Part shown: positions 31,787 to 43,110 of the stretch, in pieces
How positions within the stretch are numbered: the stretch's first letter is position 1
Layout of the letters: each line of letters begins with the position of its first letter
From: Hyaloscypha bicolor E
Taxonomy: Eukaryota > Ascomycota > Leotiomycetes > Helotiales > Hyaloscyphaceae
Direction of reading: 5' to 3'
Length of the DNA stretch: 64,000 bases
NCBI RefSeq assembly: GCF_002865645.1
Contig: NW_020194555.1
Span: forward strand, 2,258,288 to 2,322,287
Made by a program: the position numbers and the translations under genes
The notes under the pieces: model-generated
The model's input: only the letters and a program-made list of their open reading frames with translations
The model's database searches: none
Told to the model about the DNA's origin: nothing

Positions 31787-32002
31787 GGTATTCCACGCAA
31801 GACTTCGACTATTGTCAAAGGAAAACCGTATGTGAGACCTGCAGGTTGTGGAATGCGATCTGTAGAAAATCCGAAGCGCAGGGAGACGCGAGGTCAAAAT
31901 AATGCGCGGCTCGGCGCTAAGCGAGCAAGCTCCCTGGAGCTTCAACCTCCAGATCAATCCTGCAGCTTCGATACACGGAGCTACCAGAGAAGAATTGTCA
32001 AG
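31787..32002. promoter_or_regulatory. Shared promoter of NUP49 and FIP1
   Basis: Only 216 bp separate the two divergent start codons, so this stretch must carry both 5' UTRs and promoters. No TATA box is obvious. Co-regulation of the two is possible but not shown by sequence. Confidence 0.5.
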
Positions 32003-33127
32003 ATGGATGTCGACGAAGATGATGATTTCTATGCGCCCGAGGAGAGCACGGAGGAAAGCGGAGGGCAACAACAGAAGGTCGAAGAGGCGACAGAATCGAA
32101 TAATCAAGCAGAGCAGGAAGACGAAGATCTAGAGGAAGGCGAGGAGGAAGACGAGGCGGATTCAGATGACTCAGTATGTTCAAATGCTGGGTCTAGGAGA
32201 ACCTTGGCTTATCATAATCACAGGACATAGATATCATCACAGAACGAAAAGATGGATCCGCACCTACCCCAGCCCCTCCACCGTGAGTGCTACCCAAAGC
32301 TTATTCTTATTTGAATTAAGATCTTTCCAGGCAGGCAAAATATAATGATATTCGAAACATTGGACAGCGGACGGGTCCGAGTGATGTGATATCCAAGCCA
32401 GCAGCCAAGAAGGAGACGCCGACCAAGGGGGCAACACAAGTTTCCGGAGCGGATCTCCCAGGCATATCGACATCGAAAGTCGATGTGAATGCTAAGCCCA
32501 TGTATGAGCCTGCTGGGAAACCTATAACACAAGTCAATATCGACGAAGGTATGCTTCTGTCCGAGATTTTTACTTCTATTCTGATAAGTCCTAGATCTAC
32601 CTGAAAATGACAAGCCGTGGCGACGACCCGGTACCGATATCAGCGACTATTTCAACTACGGATTCGATGAGTTTACATGGGCTCTCTACGCAAGCAAGCA
32701 AGACGCTCTACGGTCTGAATACAGCCAAGAGAAGATCGCCCAGAACAACAAGAAGATGTTTGAAGATATGAATATGATGATGGCCATGGGAGCGATGCCT
32801 GGAATGATGCCAGGAGCTGCACCAGGGGCTCAGATGCCTGGCATGGAAGGCATCCCACCCGAGATGCAAGCTATGATGCAACAAATGATGGCTTCAGGCG
32901 TTGATCCAAGTCAAATGGACCCTCAAGCCATGTTTGCAGCTATGCAAGGTGCCCAATCTGGCGCTGCTGGAGCCGCAGGAGCTCAGGGTGGTAATCAGGG
33001 TCAAGGTTTTGGAGCTCAGGGAGGATTTGGTCAAGGTCAAAACCAATACGGCTACGATCAACCACAGCAGGGCAACCGTGGAGGAGGGAACTTTGGTAGA
33101 GGTCGTGGGCGGAGAGGCGGATGGTGA
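32003..33127 (+). CDS. FIP1: mRNA cleavage/polyadenylation factor subunit FIP1
   Basis: Exons 32003-32173, 32224-32282, 32331-32548 and 32595-33127; 326 aa, all phases agree. The acidic N-terminus ([14 protein letters not shown], then [20 protein letters not shown] run) precedes the diagnostic Fip1 motif at residues about 154-182: [20 protein letters not shown] then [12 protein letters not shown]. The C-terminal third is Met/Gln/Gly-rich ([30 protein letters not shown]) and ends in an RGG-type tail ([13 protein letters not shown]), suited to RNA contact. Fip1 tethers poly(A) polymerase to the cleavage and polyadenylation factor in the nucleus. Four exons with introns of 46-50 bp. Single clear call with no anomalies. 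Confidence 0.95.
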
Positions 33128-36100
33128 TGCTATGGACTCAACAAAAACCGGCGTTCCTTCGGCTTTACAAACGAAATGGAGTTCAGGGGTCTGGACGCTG
33201 CATGGCCGTATCAAGAAACAGCGGCTTTTCATCCGTCAACTTGTCAGTGCGTACTTAATTGCTCCAGAAGTACTTGGAAGAGCAAGCCTCAAGTGGTTCT
33301 ATGTGAACCAAGCTAGCACCAGGCGTGCTTCACAAACCCGACGGCAACCTGTTAGGTGACCGAAGCACATTACATAGCACTTCAGTGAGAAAGCTTGAGT
33401 CTCATTCTGGAAAAGATGCTGACAAAACCAATAAAAGTCTTTCAATATCTCACCGTCTACCAAGTGATGCGCATTATGTGACATTAATTCCATCCCAACT
33501 TTGTTCCTTGCTAGCCCAGAATAGCTCTGTTGCATATAGGTCTTTATTTGCATGCCTGTAATGATTGTTCTGTAAAATTGCTGATTGCTGGAGACACACC
33601 CTGTAGTACTTGAAGGGAAAATTCTGCTAATGCATCAATACCCCGCACAGTTATTCGTGAGCTGGGACTTTTATCTGGTCTAACTGTTTTGTAATTTAAT
33701 GTCCACTATAACAATCCCCCCAATGTACTATCTGCACTGAGATCTTCTTGAGCCACAAGGAGAAGGGGACTTATGCCCACGACTCTTGACATAGATCTCT
33801 AGGTTTTAATTGCGGAGATCGATTTGGACTATAGTTTGCGGTTTCCCTTGAAGATACTTTCAGCTGACTGGGCTTTGAATTGCAGTCATATATTAAAACT
33901 CGTTTTTTTTTGAGCAATTTTAACTTTACACCTTTTAAAACTAAAACTTGACGTTTACTAAAACCACGAATTTCTTCATAAAAAGTAAATATTTAGAACG
34001 GCCTTCTTTTAAATATCTTGGATATCTATTAGACTAAGAGTTTAAAGGGAGCATTATAATAATTTTAAGGGTTAAAAGTAAGGAAATTTGGTATTCCTGG
34101 TGTAAGGGCTGGTAAAGCCACATAACCTGCCGCAAATATCATATGAGAGGAAACGCGGCTGAAGTGAGCAAGTAAGCTAGAGATCGGTGAAGGACTACTA
34201 AAGGTTGACACTCGCCAGAGTAAATTTCGATAGTTTTCGCATATGCCTCTATTCGTCTGGGCGTGTTTAATATGCCACCACAATACTACTACCTCCAACC
34301 ACAATAAAGAGACCAGCAAACCGTAAATCTAAGATTATTATTAATGGATGGAATTAATCTGCTTATCGTGCAATATTGAGCATTCACCGATCACATTTGG
34401 TACTGTTTGTACCGATATCGGGCAAAACCGGCGCCGTTAGCGTTCTTTCAGGGGTATATTCATGAACACCATTCATCCTCCCAATATCTTCCTTTCCTCC
34501 CATCTGCTCAGCACTCAACTCGGATTGTCTGCCCATCTCAATTGATCACCAATTCAGCCATTAATCATCCTGCACTCAAAGAATCATGATAACCGGTGAG
34601 GATGCACACCTTGACCCCAAACGAGAGCTAACATCTAGCGACACGCACCTGTCTGATTGTCCTGGGCATAGGCACCAGCTCTAATGGCCCCAGATATCCA
34701 TCAATCTTGCTTTCAATCACAAGGTCTATGCTCAGTTTTTGTGGCCTCTGGTCCCAAGCAGCGCGATCACCTGCTTGGCACTGCCAAGATCGACGATAAG
34801 TTCCAAAAGAAGAGAAGGAAAAACACGCGTTATAGAACGCGTATATAATTTGGCTTTCAGAAATACCAACTGGATTGCCGAAGTCACTGAATGGATACCT
34901 CTTGCCCTTTGCAATAAGGTAGAAGCAGCATTGAAACCCTCTTTCTTGTTCTTGGAGCATGAACCCCCGACTAGTTGTCGTGAAGGCATGATTGCATTCT
35001 CTTCTGAAATCCTTCTTGCTTTGTTCTGCAAATCTGGCCAAGTTTTGGCTTAAACCTAATGTACATCTGTAACTCTATTGAAATGTACCTGCGGTTGTCA
35101 TTTTATGTGGTGCTGGAAAGTTCCAAGGGTGCTTCCCAATGGAAGTGAAGTGGCAGCCATCCAACAGATGTCATGTCATGTACTCCTCGGTTCGTACCCT
35201 CTCTTTGTCCCTTACGGGCTCCCAGAGGCGGACTAGAACGCTTCAAAATTGGAGTCTAGAAGAAGCCCCATGAAAACATCTCTATCTGAATTCCAACTGT
35301 AACCTCATTTCCTCTGTCAAGTTTTCAGAGCCAGCAACTTGTCTGATCTAAAGAACAATAGCGGCCGTTGGCCAAGTGAGGTTTACAGCAGCATAAAAGA
35401 ATTTCAACTTTGCTCGAAGTTGACCAAGACATTGGATGTTTGTTGGAAAAACAATGCCGTAAACAAAATGTCAATAAAAGCAGTGAGAAAAGGAACCATC
35501 CATCTCTGTCCTCACACTCATAGAGGAGAAAGTATCTCGTGCGGATCTTCGGAAGGTTCACGTAGGTCACCTGAACTGGCACCATGTCCAAGTACTTGCT
35601 TCTCATTCAGAGGAATATGAAGATGCCATGCCAACTTAGGACAAATATGCATGCCTCCTAAGTGGAGAAGTCTGCCAATTCATATGCAACACGGTGAACA
35701 CATGTCAGCCCCTTATTGAAGGAATCTTTGCCTCAGAGCGCATGCATTGCTGCTCGTAGCTATGATCTTTCCTTGAGGCTCCCTGACGCTTTTGCTGGAG
35801 GCATTGCAGCTGTGCTGCTCTCATGGCTTGTTGATACAATGTGCTAGTCTTAAAGACGAAAGATAAGAAGTGCCTCTTCAATATGCCTGGGGAGTTTGGA
35901 ATAATCATAACCAAGGCAAGAAGGAGCTCAATCAGCCAAAGGCGAAGGGCGAGAGTCGGGGCTCGCATCCGGAGCTGCTTTAGATATCATTTTCCTAGTT
36001 CCGTTTACCACGCTCCTCACACCACGCCTTCATCTTCCCACCTCAACGTCTGGTCAACTTCTACAATACAGAGACTCCAGAGACCTCATTACTCGCACAT

Positions 36101-37238
36101 AATTGCAGGCCCTCGCTCTCTAAGCAAGGCCGTTTTGCGCTTTGTTTGCTTTGCCGCCCCTTCAGCACTCTTCTTCGGAACCTGTGGAAGCGCACCCCCA
36201 AACTTGGCATTCGCCTTTGAATTGCCAGGCCGACCTACCTCCGATCTTCGGGGAAGAGACCAAAAGCGAAGTCCAGTCTTCCGAGTAGCCTGGTTCTGTA
36301 CCATCCTTCGTCTTCTACACACAACTTGCTCCCCTCGCGGCCAACAACGCATCTCAACGAGATCACCTCGAGTTCTCCAAGAGCAGACGCTTTACAACTC
36401 AGCAAGGGTCAGCAGTGAGGCTCGATCTTGCTTCTCTCCATCGCATGTAAGTACAGCTTGCTTCTGTCTGGCCGTCCCTCCTGCACCTGGCTCCCTCTCC
36501 CCTCCCTCCTGCACCTGGCTTCCTCTCCCTCCCTACATCGCAATATCACCATCCTCAAACCTCGAGGCAGCTTCGCTCTACCTAAGAGCGCAAGCAAAGA
36601 CTCTCTTGAGGCGGTGATCTCGCTTGAGATTGCGAGTCCAAAATTCGCATCGCCTTTGTTGACATCATTTCCCCCCTCTCGCTGTCACCTACCTCGCCGA
36701 CGCAAACTCAACTCACAACATTTAAAAAAAGAAGCAGCATGCTGACTGGTGATAGATTACACATAGTGAGTTCATCCTATGATTTTTCTCATTTTGTATT
36801 CGATTTCCATTCAGCGACGCAAGACTTGGTTTGCACCTGGTACCCTTTGACTCCACTACTCCTTCCACCACATTGCGCACAGTTTGTTTCTCCCTATGCC
36901 AAAGACTCCTCCACAATACTGTTCGGCTGGGAGAAATTTTCTTCCAACGCACTTCTAAATACTCTCAGCGATTTTGCTTTGCGCAAAATTGCTACCGCAT
37001 TGTTCTCACTTTCCCCTCCACTCCAGGCTGCATCTGCACCACCCCCTTCCACAGTCCATTCCTTCCATCATACAAACACCATTCCCAGACTTCAAGCCAG
37101 ACGCAAATCAGTACAAAGCTAACATTCTTTACTATCTCAGGCTCATCTCGTAAGATTCATCGGTACGCCTCCTCGCTTCATAAAATATTCCCAACTAACA
37201 GCATCTAGGTATCTCCAAGGGCCAACCCAACGAGCAAG
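33128..37238. other. Long intergenic region, long pyrimidine-rich leader for next gene
   Basis: About 4.1 kb with no gene I can support. The part 33890-34060 is AT-rich. Minus-strand frames at 34628-35041 and 35325-35606 have short protein-like runs (for example VPVQVTYVNLPKIRTRYFLL) but no complete model. From 35970 the plus strand is C/T-rich with splice-like sites, as in a long fungal 5' leader; a 258-codon open frame at 35841-36617 is low-complexity and judged non-coding. A 28-bp direct duplication lies at 36481-36536. Confidence 0.5.
37150..37208 (+). other. Probable 5' UTR intron
   Basis: GTAAGA at 37150, AACTAAC branch site at about 37193 and CATCTAG ending at 37208 form a good 59-bp intron 30 bp upstream of the ATG at 37239. 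It lies wholly in the leader and so supports a spliced 5' UTR. Confidence 0.5.
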
Positions 37239-39519
37239 ATGAGCCAAAACTGGACCGGAAGCCCCACCGGGGACAACGGCGCATACCCCAGCAATGAGGG
37301 TTGGGACTTCCCTGCGCAGGTCTACCAGCAAAACTTGAATGAGGCCGCAGCTGCTGCGTTGAATGAGGATCCGTTTCATCAACCGGCTACCCCTGATGAC
37401 TTTGAGGCCGCTGCTGTTGCTTTGGATAAGGTTCAGTCTCATCAGCTGGCTGCCCTTGATGGCTTGGGTGGCTTTCAGGGAGATCTCCAGTACGACGGCC
37501 AAGTCAGCATTGGAGATGCCCAGGACGACGGTCAAGTCAAGTTATCCAGCCAAGAAGATGGCCAGGACGACGACCCAGCCTACCAAGAAGACCGGTACGA
37601 AGAGGAGGCTAGCGATGAAGATATCAAGTACGAAGTCGAGTCCGACCAAGGAAACAGACACCAGCAGGCGCTTGACATTATGATTGCCGATGGTGTCTAC
37701 AAGGGTCTTCTTCCCACCCAGGCCGACTACCACAAGGAGAATCGGATCAACAAAGAGTTGTGGGAGTTGAAGAGACTTGGCACTGTAGGACCTGACTTGG
37801 ATGATGTTTCGATGCAGTATTGGATTGGTCGGCTCTTCGTGGCTTTCAAGAATGTCAATGATATCAAAGACAAGCCTTGCAAGAATGGTAAACCCGCCCA
37901 GTCGGCTCAGCGGCTTGGTGGCAGTTACTATCCTGATATGGCCATTGAGATGGTTTGCTGGCGAATTGTTGTAAGTTCTGTCCTGCTCTTCCACTGTAAT
38001 TGATGTTGATATGCCCTCTCTAGATCGAATGCTCCACGGCCCACTACGGAGTCCAACTCGTCGAGCCGCACCACGGTACCAAGGTGGAGAAGTACGATTC
38101 CTTCGCGCACCGGATGGAGAAGATTGTGGATGTTTGCAAGGTAGATTGAATACATCCTAACTCATGATGTTCTTGCTGATTACTACTCTAGACCTCAAAG
38201 GCCACATGCAAGCAGCTTCTTGACCCTCCTTACCACCGCCGCCTTATTGACGCTCCAGAGAATGAAGCCAGCGTAAGTTCTTCCTGATTAGGTTCATTCG
38301 GGGAATGATGCTAACTCCCGCCTAGGTGAAGGAGAACAACAAGAGACTCAACTCGAAGCGTGATGTCCAGAATATAATCGGCCGTCAGACGATGAAGGAG
38401 AAGAACATCAAGATTGAGGATCTATTGGGCGCGAACTCTGATCTCGACGAGGCATACGAATCAGAGAACGAAGATGGAGAGAACGTCTATTACACGACTC
38501 CGACTTCCACCCGTAAGCGTACTCCAGCTTCAAAGCATCGATCCACCTCCGGCAGAACTATATTCAGGAAGCTTGATTTCTCCAGCCCCCTCGAGACAAC
38601 CCCCCTCTCTCTGAAGCGCAAGCGCAGAGCAGTGACCTCGAAGAACTACAAGGAGGATGAGGATGACGAGTCGGAGGACACGGATATCAGCGAGTACAAG
38701 GAAGAGGGCGAGGCTACTGAAGGCAAGGGCTCTGCCAAGAGACCAACCACCAAATCCTCCCGAGCCATGGCTCCTAGCCCAACTCCCACTCGCCCTCGCG
38801 CTGCTCCCCGCAAGCAATATGCTGAGAAGTGTTTGCCTGGTACACATCCCGCCCGTACACAATCACAAGGTGACCTTCAATCTGCCTTCGGCGACCAACC
38901 TCATGCTTCCGGCTCTGGAGCAGATGACCAACCTCTTGGTTCTAACTCCAAACCGTCTGGTCAACATCAAGGCTCTTTGAGCTCTGGTTCCCACAGTCAG
39001 CTTCACAGTGTTACCAGCTCTCAATCTTCTGCTGCCAGGAAGCCATACACCATTCCTGGCCCTGCCGATGACAACGCTGATGACGGAAAGATGGAGTACA
39101 AGCTTATCCTCTGTGATCTTCTCCAAGTCGACAGACAGCTGGCACAGATCTATACTCTTCAGGAGTTCCGAACCTACGCACGAGCGTACAACCTCCAATT
39201 CGCCGGTAAGCCGTGGGAGATGACTACGCACGACGGCGGCAAGCACACTTGCATGATGTTCCGTATCCCCCTTCCCAACGGCACCTACATCGCTCACTTC
39301 TGCTTCTTCTTGTTCAAGCTTGCTCATCTTGCTGTCGGTCGAGGCGACCTCAAGCTGGACGCGACCTTCAACCATCGCAGTCCGCACATCGCAGGCTTCT
39401 CGACCGACGGAGATGCTCGCCTCGACATGGCTCTCGGTGTCATCCCAAATCCATTTGGAATGGTTCACCCTCGACTTCTGGATGCCAACCATTACGAAGG
39501 CTATGCTGGCTACGAATAA
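37239..39519 (+). CDS. Large unrecognised nuclear-type protein
   Basis: Exons 37239-37970, 38024-38140, 38192-38272 and 38326-39519; introns have CTAAC/GCTGAT branch sites; 707 aa. The N-terminus is acidic and Gln/Asp-rich with two similar ALNEDPFHQPATPDDFEAAA / ALDKVQSHQLAALDGLGG blocks. A conserved-looking helical domain at about 140-300 includes ALDIMIADGVYKGLLPTQAD, KELWELKRLGTVGPD, AIEMVCWRIVIECSTAHYG and FAHRMEKIVDVCKTSKATCKQLL. The centre is basic and disordered with several NLS-like runs (LKRKRRAVTSK). The C-terminus (about 590-707) is a second folded block, DGGKHTCMMFRIPLPNGTYIAHFCFF. I do not recognise a family. The layout suggests a chromatin or transcription-linked nuclear protein; that is inference. 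Confidence 0.85.
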
Positions 39520-40492
39520 GTCATTTGCCGGATCACCTGTGTTGTTGCGTATCGGCTGTTGGATGGGGATGAGATACTAGACTACCGGTATGCCTTTGTG
39601 GACGCTGCTTTCCTCTGCAATCTCGTTTCTCCGTGAAATAAGTATTTGCTTTGGAGAGACTGATTTTTCGATACATCGCACTGCTTTCACCTTACACGCC
39701 ACTCAAATTTGCATTGTTGGAGTACATTTCGAGATGACCTGCGGACGATATCGACGTGCTGCGCACACACATACACGGAGACGAAGATTATGGATCGACA
39801 ATTTGCCTAGCACTTCTCTTTTCTCACATCAAATTGCTTTTTCCTTTACAGAATACTGTCGCGGTGATAGACTGGTTTGCTAGAGCATTGCTTTGGCGTT
39901 TCGGTAGATACCCTGGCGTTGGCCTGCTTTGCGTTTATTCTGCGTTTGCTTGCATCTGGCAAGTAAATGACGTTGATTTTTTTCTCGTGCATTAGAACGA
40001 GGTCTAACCAGTTGTTTTGACACACCTAGTCTGAATAACACATAAAATTACAAATCTTTGATGTGCATCGATGCGACCTGAAAATAATCGGGACTTAGTT
40101 GAAAGTCCAATGTTGGTTGGCACTTCTCTGGGCTCCGCTGACTCTCACAGCTCACAGGTAAAAGCCATCCTTGGTGAGGGCCTTGCCTTCTTCTCCAAGC
40201 CACTTTTACATGGCAGGGTCGACAGACGCTCAACTCTTTACTAATGGATAAGATCATGTTTGTAAATCATATCCTGAGACACGTGTAACTCTCACTAGCT
40301 TTGGACTTATCAGACAAGATTTAGAGTGGCATAAAAGACAAAACTTTTCATCAGGTTAGTGCGAGGATCTATCATCACAGATGTACCTAAATCGGAATAT
40401 ACAGAGCCTTCTTCTATACAACTCTTGTATCCAATTACAACCATAAGGCCATTCGGTGCTGACGGAAAGCAGTCACGTCCGACGAGTCCAGC
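39520..40492. other. Intergenic region, no gene seen
   Basis: About 970 bp of 3' flank between convergent genes. Short frames only. Confidence 0.5.
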
Positions 40493-43110
40493 TTAGTCTC
40501 CCGTAGGGCACAGATCATAGTTCCCATTGACGTTGTTGCCCCACCACGAGGGGAAGGGAATAGCGCGTCCTCCGGCGCCGAAGACGGCAAAGGACAGGAT
40601 GAACAGTGCCGTAAGACTGGCGCCGTCAAAAGCACCCGTGACAAGGTACGAGTAGTCCTTGAAGATGCGGGGACGGTAGTTTCGGAGGTAGAACTGGACG
40701 AAGAACCCAGCAATGACCTGGCTGAAGATGACGCAGGTCTGGGACGCGCTGGCAGGAATGTAGCCGGCGAATTGGATGAATTGGGGCATGTTGATATTGT
40801 CGAGTGCGAAGCCTCGAATTTTGGGGACGAACTGAGAGAACAGAGTCAGCGGGACTATCAAAGGGGTAAATAAGGTACACTTACATGGCAGACGATGCGG
40901 TGGGCAGCCACAATTGCGGCGCCAATAGCCAATCCGATGGGTACCATGTGGTACTTGGCGCCCGTCTTGTAGAGGTACTTGGCCAGCGCCCAAGAAGTTG
41001 CATTGGTGTTGTAAGATTGGATGGTAGCACCGGACCAGGAAGCGTCACCGTTGCTGTTAATGAGGAGATCGCGGTTGCCCTTCACAATGGAGATCATGAC
41101 AGCGTAGTTGACGAAACCACCCAAGACAGTACCATAAATTTGAGTAAGGAACATGACACGAGGTGGGATCTTGACTGTATGGGTGGTTAGCATCGGAGTC
41201 CACGAATGGTGTAGGAAAGATGACACTTACGGTATTCACCCATCTTCAGGTCATTACACAGGAGAACCGTGTTTTCGATGACATTGTGCGACCAAGCGGC
41301 AAAGTACATGTTACCAACGGGGCGTTCGGGAAGCATCAGACCCGCCAACATCTTAGACAGGTTGTTCGTGGCGATACCATTGCCAAAACGAGAGTAGATA
41401 ATGCAGCTGAAGGGTGCGATGAAGATTCCCAACAACAGCGAGACAACGTATGCCCAAAGCGGAAGGGAAATGTTCTCCTTGATGACAACGACGAGACCGA
41501 GGATGAAGCTGAAAAGAAGCACCGCACCATACCACAACCATGGTGTTTCCTTGTAATGCTTGGCCATGTGGTTATGATGGCGGTCGTCGTAGCTCTCGGC
41601 TCTTGCGCTCTTGTACGCCCTCTTGATGTCACCACCCCAAAAGAGGACGCAGTGAGCAATTAGAGCGCCGATGGCAGCATTTGCCATGAACAGTGCGTAT
41701 GCAAAAGTTCCGCTGAGACTGGGGATGCCGTACTGGGCCAGAGCATCGTGGTTGAGGACACCACTTGTGAACACTTTCGTGATGGGATACAATGAGCCAT
41801 CCGCTGATAGAAGTCTGGTTGACATGAATGGGTACGACTTTGCATCCCAGGTGTTGGAGTAGTAGATGCCGAGCATGGCGGCAAAGCAGACAAGATACCC
41901 AGCGGCCTGGTTGGCTTGCAGCTTGAGGGGCAGAGCAGTGTTGAAGGATGTGATATATTGCCAATCGAAAGACATATTGAAAAGCCCTATTCCCTCGTTG
42001 TTGAGGGACCCGCCGAAGAGGTTTGTGAGGATAGACGCCTTGTTGCCAGTAGCGTGCATCGAGGCTAGGCAGGGGATGGAGATTGAATTGAGCCATGGGA
42101 ACATGTAGGCAGGGAAGAACTCGTAGAAGAACATGCCCGTGAAAGCATACCAGAAGTATCGGAGAGGCTTGGAGCTCTTGATTTCTTGCCAATGGAGACC
42201 TTGGAGAGTCTTGACCGTGGGAAGGGCACTCCAGTAGACGGCGTCGACGTGCCAGACGGCAATGGGACGTAAGAGACCGGCGATGCCGTAGCCGAAGAGC
42301 CCAATCGAGATGGTACTCAAGACCACAGTGGTCGCGCTCAAGGGCAGGTTGTAGAAGAGGTCCTGTGCCGCGAACACGGTAACGCTGGCGGAAGCGTTGG
42401 AGGCGGACGTGGCAGTGATAGAGCAGATTGCGTGCTCTTTCAGGCCCCACGGTCCATAATTGAAGAATGACACGACTCGGATCCACGTTGGAATCTTGCC
42501 CTGGCCGCCCTTCGCCCTCCATCTAGCCTCAAAGTAATCACCACGGGGGAGAGCATTGGCCCACGCCCTGCCGAGAAAGTAGGCTATGAGGACGATAAAA
42601 GTGCCCTGGATGCTGACTAAAGTCGGTTTGAACTGGATGGAGGGTCAGCATATGAGTTACGTTGACTGAATGGCCAGGAGAAATAATTGGTCCCAACGAA
42701 CACTGGTGCAAGTATTCCTCCTGGGGACTGACACTTACGTTGTAAATCTGGGTCATGACAGCCTGGAAACCCGAGAGGAAAGTAGCCAAGAATAGACTTC
42801 GAAAGGTCAACGCGGGGTCAAAATCGTCCCTGATGGGCAGAAGGTGCTTCGACGCATCGGCACCGGTGATGATGATAACGTCCTCACTGCCATTGCCTTT
42901 CTCGGTCTCACCGCCTTCGTAAAGAGGAAGGGGGGCAGCCTTGATCTCGCCGTCATCCTCGGCGACCTCTGCGTCCTCGAAAGTGTAGCCGGTCTTCTCG
43001 TTGATGGCCACCTCTGCGTTTGTGGCTCCGTGGCTGGGAACATCGACGGTCTTGGCCTCCGTTGTGTCGAGGCCACCGAGGCTGGTGGTATTGGGGTCAG
43101 TGGCCGGCAT
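40493..43110 (-). CDS. OPT-family oligopeptide transporter
   Basis: Exons 43110-42739, 42632-41231, 41174-40885 and 40831-40493 (introns 106, 56 and 53 bp); 800 aa, the usual OPT length. The cytosolic N-terminus is acidic; then FDPALTFRSLFLATFLSGFQAVMTQIY opens the membrane part. Landmark segments include NYGPWGLKEHA, WALF-like membrane helices, LFGGSLNNEGIGLFNMSFDWQYI, ARAESYDDRHHNHMAKHYKETPWLWY, NLSKMLAGLMLPERPVGNMYFAAWS, LKIPPRVMFLTQIYGT and the closing PSWWGN. These match proton-coupled small-peptide transporters of the OPT/ISP4 group at the plasma membrane, which take up tetra- and pentapeptides or glutathione. ATG 43110 is chosen as the first in frame. No lesion seen. Expression is often nitrogen- or sulfur-regulated in fungi, but no site is assigned here. 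Confidence 0.93.

Noticed and set aside
31344..31835. 163-codon plus-strand frame opposite the NUP49 FG repeats
   Set aside because: It is a shadow of the Gly/Gln/Thr-rich repeats on the other strand; low-complexity PPVCG repeats and no splice or start support.
35841..36617. 258-codon open frame in a pyrimidine-rich stretch
   Set aside because: Ser/Pro/Leu/Arg low-complexity translation, no motif, and splice-like sites inside; fits a leader or promoter region.
41220..41663. Plus-strand frame opposite the OPT transporter
   Set aside because: Antisense shadow of transporter coding sequence; no start context or family motif.
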